Made by a program: the position numbers and the translations under genes
Notes under the pieces: model-generated
Databases searched by the model: none
Told to the model about the DNA's origin: nothing
What the model saw: the letters and a program-made list of their open reading frames with translations, nothing else
Shown: in pieces, positions 60,834 to 64,000 of the stretch
How the letters are laid out: every line of letters starts with the position of its first letter
Numbering within the stretch: position 1 is the first letter of the stretch
Assembly: GCA_041918175.1 (NCBI GenBank)
Contig: JAYRWE010000024.1
Coordinates: 1-64,000 of the forward strand
DNA length: 64,000 nt
Source: JABWAN01 sp041918175
Lineage (GTDB): Bacteria > Zhuqueibacterota > Zhuqueibacteria > Zhuqueibacterales > Zhuqueibacteraceae
Direction of reading: 5' to 3'

Positions 60834-61097
60834 TCAAAACCTTGGAATGTGCAACAATCGGCGTTTCCCATGAAAGATCAAAACGATTTGTACCTTCCTC
60901 AATTTTGGCCGCAGCCAATAAATAATGCGATAGTTGCCGTGCAACAACTCACGCAAGTTACGCATCTCGAACTCGGGCACGATTCTGCCAAGAACGGGAC
61001 TATGACGCAGTATTTCGACGCGACGCAAAATTTCATGGCGAAGGTTTTCTGCGGCAATGGGTTTGTCCGCAGCGATATAGTCGATGATTTGCCGCAA
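60834..61097 (-). CDS. RelE/ParE-family toxin, start uncertain
   Basis: 87 aa from TTG 61097: RQIIDYIAADKPIAAENLRHEIL, LRHSPVLGRIVPEFEMRNLRELLHGNYRIIYWL. ParE homologues start about 12 residues earlier, and the same frame upstream does read EYALEWTLRARRSLRQII, but has no ATG, GTG or TTG. So the toxin either uses the TTG and lacks its first strand, or uses a non-standard start. Follows its antitoxin closely; may be weak or dead. Confidence 0.75.
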   Translation of the reverse strand: MRQIIDYIAADKPIAAENLRHEILRRVEILRHSPVLGRIVPEFEMRNLRELLHGNYRIIYWLRPKLRKVQIVLIFHGKRRLLHIPRF

Positions 61098-61111
61098 TGA
61101 GCGCCGAGCTC

Positions 61112-61441
61112 TTAGCGTCCATTCAAGCGCGTATTCCTCTTTGTCGCTTGTTTGATCCAGCCTTTCGACTCCTTTACGATTTGTTCGTGGGAAACCACAT
61201 CTCCACGTTCCGCCTCGGCCATAGAAGCTCGCACACTTTCGCGAAAGCCGGCAAGCGCTAGCAAGCGCTCGTATTCCGCAATATCCATCAAAACACCCGC
61301 AGCTTCACCTTTGTTCGTCAAGAAAAGAGGTCTTTGATTGCGGCGTACTTTGCTAAGAAGCTTTACGGCTTCATTGCCAAACGAGCCAATCGGGCAAATA
61401 TCTTCTGAAGGAAGCATATGCGTCATAATCATTTTCTCCAT
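61112..61441 (-). CDS. Phd/YefM-family antitoxin
   Basis: 109 aa from ATG 61441, whose last upstream bases form TGATG with the lipA stop (1-nt overlap). N-terminal PIGSFGNEAVKLLSKVRRNQRPLFLTNKGEAAGVLMDIAEYERL is typical Phd/YefM, and the C-terminal helix (ESVRASMAEAERGDVVSHEQI) would bind toxin. Translation is probably coupled to lipA. Confidence 0.85.
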   Translation of the reverse strand: MEKMIMTHMLPSEDICPIGSFGNEAVKLLSKVRRNQRPLFLTNKGEAAGVLMDIAEYERLLALAGFRESVRASMAEAERGDVVSHEQIVKESKGWIKQATKRNTRLNGR

Positions 61442-62358
61442 CAATGTTGAAGCTGAAACCGCGCCTGCTCATCCGCGTGATATGAGCTGCGCACGAGCGG
61501 GCCGGATTCGACATGCCGAAAACCGAGCACGGAACCAAAGCTTTTGTATTCTGCAAATTCCGCGGGCGGAACAAAGCGCTCGACCGGCAAATGTTGCGGC
61601 GTAGGTTGCAAATATTGCCCAATGGTAGCGATGTCCAAACCTACTTTACTCAAATCGCTCAACAACACTTCGACTTCATCTTTTCTTTCGCCCAAGCCGA
61701 GCATGAAGCCCGATTTCGTGGTTGCCCCGTGTAGTTTCGCGCGTTGCAAGAGTTCGAGTGATTGCTCATAATTCGCTTGCGGCCGCACGCGACGATATAG
61801 GCGAGGCACGGTCTCGACATTGTGGTTCAAGATTTCCGGCTCGGCTTCGAGCACAGTCATGAGTGCAGCTTCGTTGCCTTTGAAATCGGGAATGAGCACT
61901 TCGATGGTGCAATCAAACACGCGCTTGCGAATTTCGTGAATGCTTGCGGCGAAGATCGAAGCACCGCCGTCGGGCAATTCATCGCGATTGACAGAGGTGA
62001 GCACGATATGGCGCAGATTGAGATGCGCTATCGCGTCAGCGAGTCGTCGGGGTTCATCCAAGTCCAAACTCGTTGGGCGCCCTGTCTTCACCGCGCAAAA
62101 GCCGCAACTGCGCGTGCATATATCGCCGAGAATCATGAACGTTGCGCTGCGACGACTCCAGCAATCCGCGATATTCGGGCAGCGCGCCTCTTCGCAAACC
62201 GTGTGCAAACGATGTTGATCCACGAGACGTTTGATCTCGCTATAACCTTCGCCGCCGGGCAGTTTGACCTTTAGCCAATCGGGGCGGCGCGCGGCGCGAA
62301 GCGGTGAAGATTGTTGTTCGAGAATGGGAAGGGTGATATTCATTTTGGTTGAAGTCAT
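61441..62358 (-). CDS. lipA: Lipoyl synthase
   Basis: 305 aa radical-SAM enzyme that inserts sulfur into octanoyl groups of E2 and GcvH. Auxiliary cluster CEEARCPNIADC, SAM cluster CTRSCGFC, RHIVLTSVNRDELPDGG, and C-terminal SSYHADEQ with the Ser ligand region RSSYHA. Start overlaps the stop of the upstream 90-aa gene by 4 nt. Next but one to an E2 gene that needs lipoate. Confidence 0.95.
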   Translation of the reverse strand: MTSTKMNITLPILEQQSSPLRAARRPDWLKVKLPGGEGYSEIKRLVDQHRLHTVCEEARCPNIADCWSRRSATFMILGDICTRSCGFCAVKTGRPTSLDLDEPRRLADAIAHLNLRHIVLTSVNRDELPDGGASIFAASIHEIRKRVFDCTIEVLIPDFKGNEAALMTVLEAEPEILNHNVETVPRLYRRVRPQANYEQSLELLQRAKLHGATTKSGFMLGLGERKDEVEVLLSDLSKVGLDIATIGQYLQPTPQHLPVERFVPPAEFAEYKSFGSVLGFRHVESGPLVRSSYHADEQARFQLQH

Positions 62359-62627
62359 TTTTTCACGGCAGCGCGTTTGCGCTTCGTTTTCATCTTTTCG
62401 ATCACGGCTTTCGGCAAAACCATTAGAACAAAACGATCAGCCGAATACAAGTAATCTTCTCCACTCTCGTCGATAACGCGAAGGTCGCCATCCACTGTCG
62501 CAGTATCATCGGACAGAACTTTATAAATCTTAAACAACTCCAGCGAAGCGGGATAGCGGGAATTGTCAACGCAAACCGCAAACTTCGGCGTGTCGTTCCG
62601 TTTTCGTTTCGTGGTTTTTGTTTTCAA
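62355..62627 (-). CDS. Small conserved protein of unknown function
   Basis: 90 aa. Basic ends (KTKTTKRKRND, KMKTKRKRAAVKK) flank a conserved middle, FAVCVDNSRYPASLELFKIYKVL, DLRVIDESGEDYLYSADRFVLMVLP. I have seen this middle in many genomes as an uncharacterised protein. Overlaps the lipA start by 4 nt. Confidence 0.75.
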   Translation of the reverse strand: MKTKTTKRKRNDTPKFAVCVDNSRYPASLELFKIYKVLSDDTATVDGDLRVIDESGEDYLYSADRFVLMVLPKAVIEKMKTKRKRAAVKK

Positions 62628-62657
62628 TCCTCCACCTTCAATCTTCTATCCTCATTG

Positions 62658-63980
62658 CTACCTCGGTGGCTCGAACGCTTCAAGATACTCCACCACTCTC
62701 TGCAAGAACTGCCCGCCGTAAGCTCCGTCGATGATGCGATGATCATACGAGAGCGAGAGATAAACAATGTCGCGAATCGCGATGCCGTCGCCGACCACCA
62801 CCGGCGTCTTCTTGATCGCACCGATGCCGAGAATGGCGACTTGCGGTTGGTTGATCACCGGAATGCCGAAAAGATTGCCGAAGCTGCCCATGTTCGTAAT
62901 GCTAAATGTGCCGCCTTGCACTTCGTCGGGCTTGAGCTGCTTGTTGCGCGCGCGATGCGCGATGTCGTTCGTGGCGCGCGCGAGGCCGACCATGTTGAGC
63001 GCATCCGCGCTTTTAATTACGGGCACGATCAATCCGTTTTCGAGCGCAACAGCAATGCCGATATTGATGAACTTCTTGAACACAATGTTGGCGCCGTCGA
63101 GGCTCGCGTTGATCATCGGAAAATCCTTGAGCGCGCGCACGGTCACGTCGATGAAGAACGGTGTATAGGTGAGCTTCGTGCCTTCGCGTTTTTCGAATTC
63201 GTTTTTCACGCGCTCGCGATATTGCACAATCTTGGTCATGTCGCACGTCGAGACCGAATACACATGCGGCGAGGTTTGCTTGCTCATCACCATATGCTCT
63301 GCGATGCGACGGCGCATGTTGTCCATGGGCACGATCTCAACGCGATCTTGATCATACACCACGGTCGGTGCAGCCACAGGCGCAGCGGGTTTCGAAGCGA
63401 CGGCAGGTGCCGCAGGCGTCGAGGGCGCAACCGGAGCCGCAGCAGGCTTGGGCGCAGTGCGCTGTTTAAGATAGGCCATGATATCGTTCTTTGACACGCG
63501 ACCCCCCATACCGGTGCCGGGGATCGCGGCCAACTCTGCGTTCGAGATCTTTTCTTCTTTCGCAATCGCGCGCACGAGCGGCGAATAGAAACGATCATCC
63601 TCTTGCGCGACGACTTGCGGCATTGCTGCCGGAGCCGCAACGATTGCAGGAGCCGTTGATGCAGGAGTCGAAGGCTTGGCTTCTTCTTTGGGTGCGGTCA
63701 TGGTCGCAGGAGCGGAAGCCGCTTTGCCATTTGCCACGGCCTCGGTATCAATGCGCGCGATGGGCGTGCCGACATTCACGGTCTTGCCTTCTTCCACCAA
63801 AATTTCCGTGATTACGCCCGAAACCGGCGCGGGAATTTCGGAGTCAACTTTGTCCGTGCTGATTTCGAGAATCGTTTCGTCGCGTTCAATCTTGTCGCCG
63901 GCTTTCTTCAGCCATTTGAGAATCGTACCTTCAGCAATGCTCTCGCCCATTTGCGGCATCGCCATATCGATTTTTGCCAT
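62658..63980 (-). CDS. 2-oxo-acid dehydrogenase E2 (dihydrolipoyl acyltransferase)
   Basis: 440 aa. Lipoyl domain with the acceptor Lys in ISTDKVDSEIPAP, an Ala/Pro linker (PAAMPQ, APAAPV types), peripheral-subunit-binding domain (SPLVRAIAKEEKISNAELAAIPGTG), and catalytic domain with YDHRIIDGAYGGQFLQRV. Either 2-oxoglutarate or branched-chain type; sequence alone does not decide. ATG 63980 has AAGGAAAG upstream. Its lipoylation would depend on the nearby LipA. E1 and E3 lie outside the window. Confidence 0.9.
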   Translation of the reverse strand: MAKIDMAMPQMGESIAEGTILKWLKKAGDKIERDETILEISTDKVDSEIPAPVSGVITEILVEEGKTVNVGTPIARIDTEAVANGKAASAPATMTAPKEEAKPSTPASTAPAIVAAPAAMPQVVAQEDDRFYSPLVRAIAKEEKISNAELAAIPGTGMGGRVSKNDIMAYLKQRTAPKPAAAPVAPSTPAAPAVASKPAAPVAAPTVVYDQDRVEIVPMDNMRRRIAEHMVMSKQTSPHVYSVSTCDMTKIVQYRERVKNEFEKREGTKLTYTPFFIDVTVRALKDFPMINASLDGANIVFKKFINIGIAVALENGLIVPVIKSADALNMVGLARATNDIAHRARNKQLKPDEVQGGTFSITNMGSFGNLFGIPVINQPQVAILGIGAIKKTPVVVGDGIAIRDIVYLSLSYDHRIIDGAYGGQFLQRVVEYLEAFEPPR

Positions 63981-64000
63981 GTTGCTTTCCTTGTGTGGTT

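Noticed and set aside
60681..61100. 139-codon plus-strand frame
   Set aside because: Its translation reads antisense through the lipA relic and the ParE gene, both better supported on the minus strand.

Overview
The window looks like a chromosomal segment of an FCB-group bacterium, most like the candidate phyla around KSB1 or Calditrichota. That placement is inference. Its basis is three secreted proteins ending in NPFN-type type IX secretion (T9SS) sorting domains, a GWxTD-domain protein, FadL-like and other outer-membrane barrels, lipoproteins, and moderately GC-rich coding DNA. I saw no rRNA, tRNA or CRISPR array.

Layout. 0-6.7 kb, minus strand: a secreted glycosidase-like T9SS cargo, then an ATPase plus subtilase pair matching the IetAS anti-phage/incompatibility module. 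6.7-15.2 kb, minus: aminotransferase V, MNT/HEPN (the HEPN gene has an in-frame amber codon), fmt, def, yajC, tgt, an Rpn-like nuclease, an antitoxin with a truncated PIN toxin, radA. 15.2-18.6 kb: two hypotheticals and an MlaF/MlaE-type ABC importer pair. 18.9-36.3 kb, mostly plus: esterase, an alpha/beta-hydrolase lipoprotein split by a 2.36-kb IS1595-family element carrying passenger genes, a small lipoprotein, Agl23-like membrane protein, ApbE, LysM protein, SpeA, arylsulfotransferase-like lipoprotein, M1 and M24 peptidases. 36.4-46 kb, minus: PIN module, SDR, RmlC-like cupin, a tightly packed GWxTD/HNH/outer-membrane operon, a Tyr/Trp-rich lipoprotein, Nudix. 46-50.5 kb: TrmB-like methyltransferase, M14 carboxypeptidase (T9SS cargo), DUF4143 ATPase. 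50.6-57.7 kb, minus: a putative envelope redox cluster (DUF4266 lipoprotein, TlpA-like thioredoxin, diheme beta-propeller lipoprotein, NHL-repeat T9SS cargo, DUF3570 barrel). 58-64 kb: a decayed DUF2283 gene, three envelope proteins, a lipA relic, a ParE/Phd module, lipA, and a 2-oxo-acid dehydrogenase E2.

Two themes stand out. First, toxin-antitoxin and nuclease modules are dense and often joined to housekeeping genes by 1-4 nt overlaps; several are visibly decaying. Second, nearly every intergenic gap holds a short palindromic or tandem repeat, and at least ten families can be told apart inside 64 kb. The most interesting functional idea is that the DUF3570 protein carries a D-x-x-T-G-A-S motif matching the ApbE FMN-attachment consensus, and an ApbE is encoded in the same window. 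That suggests a covalently flavinylated outer-membrane redox module working with the thioredoxin, the Gly/Cys-tailed lipoprotein and the diheme protein.
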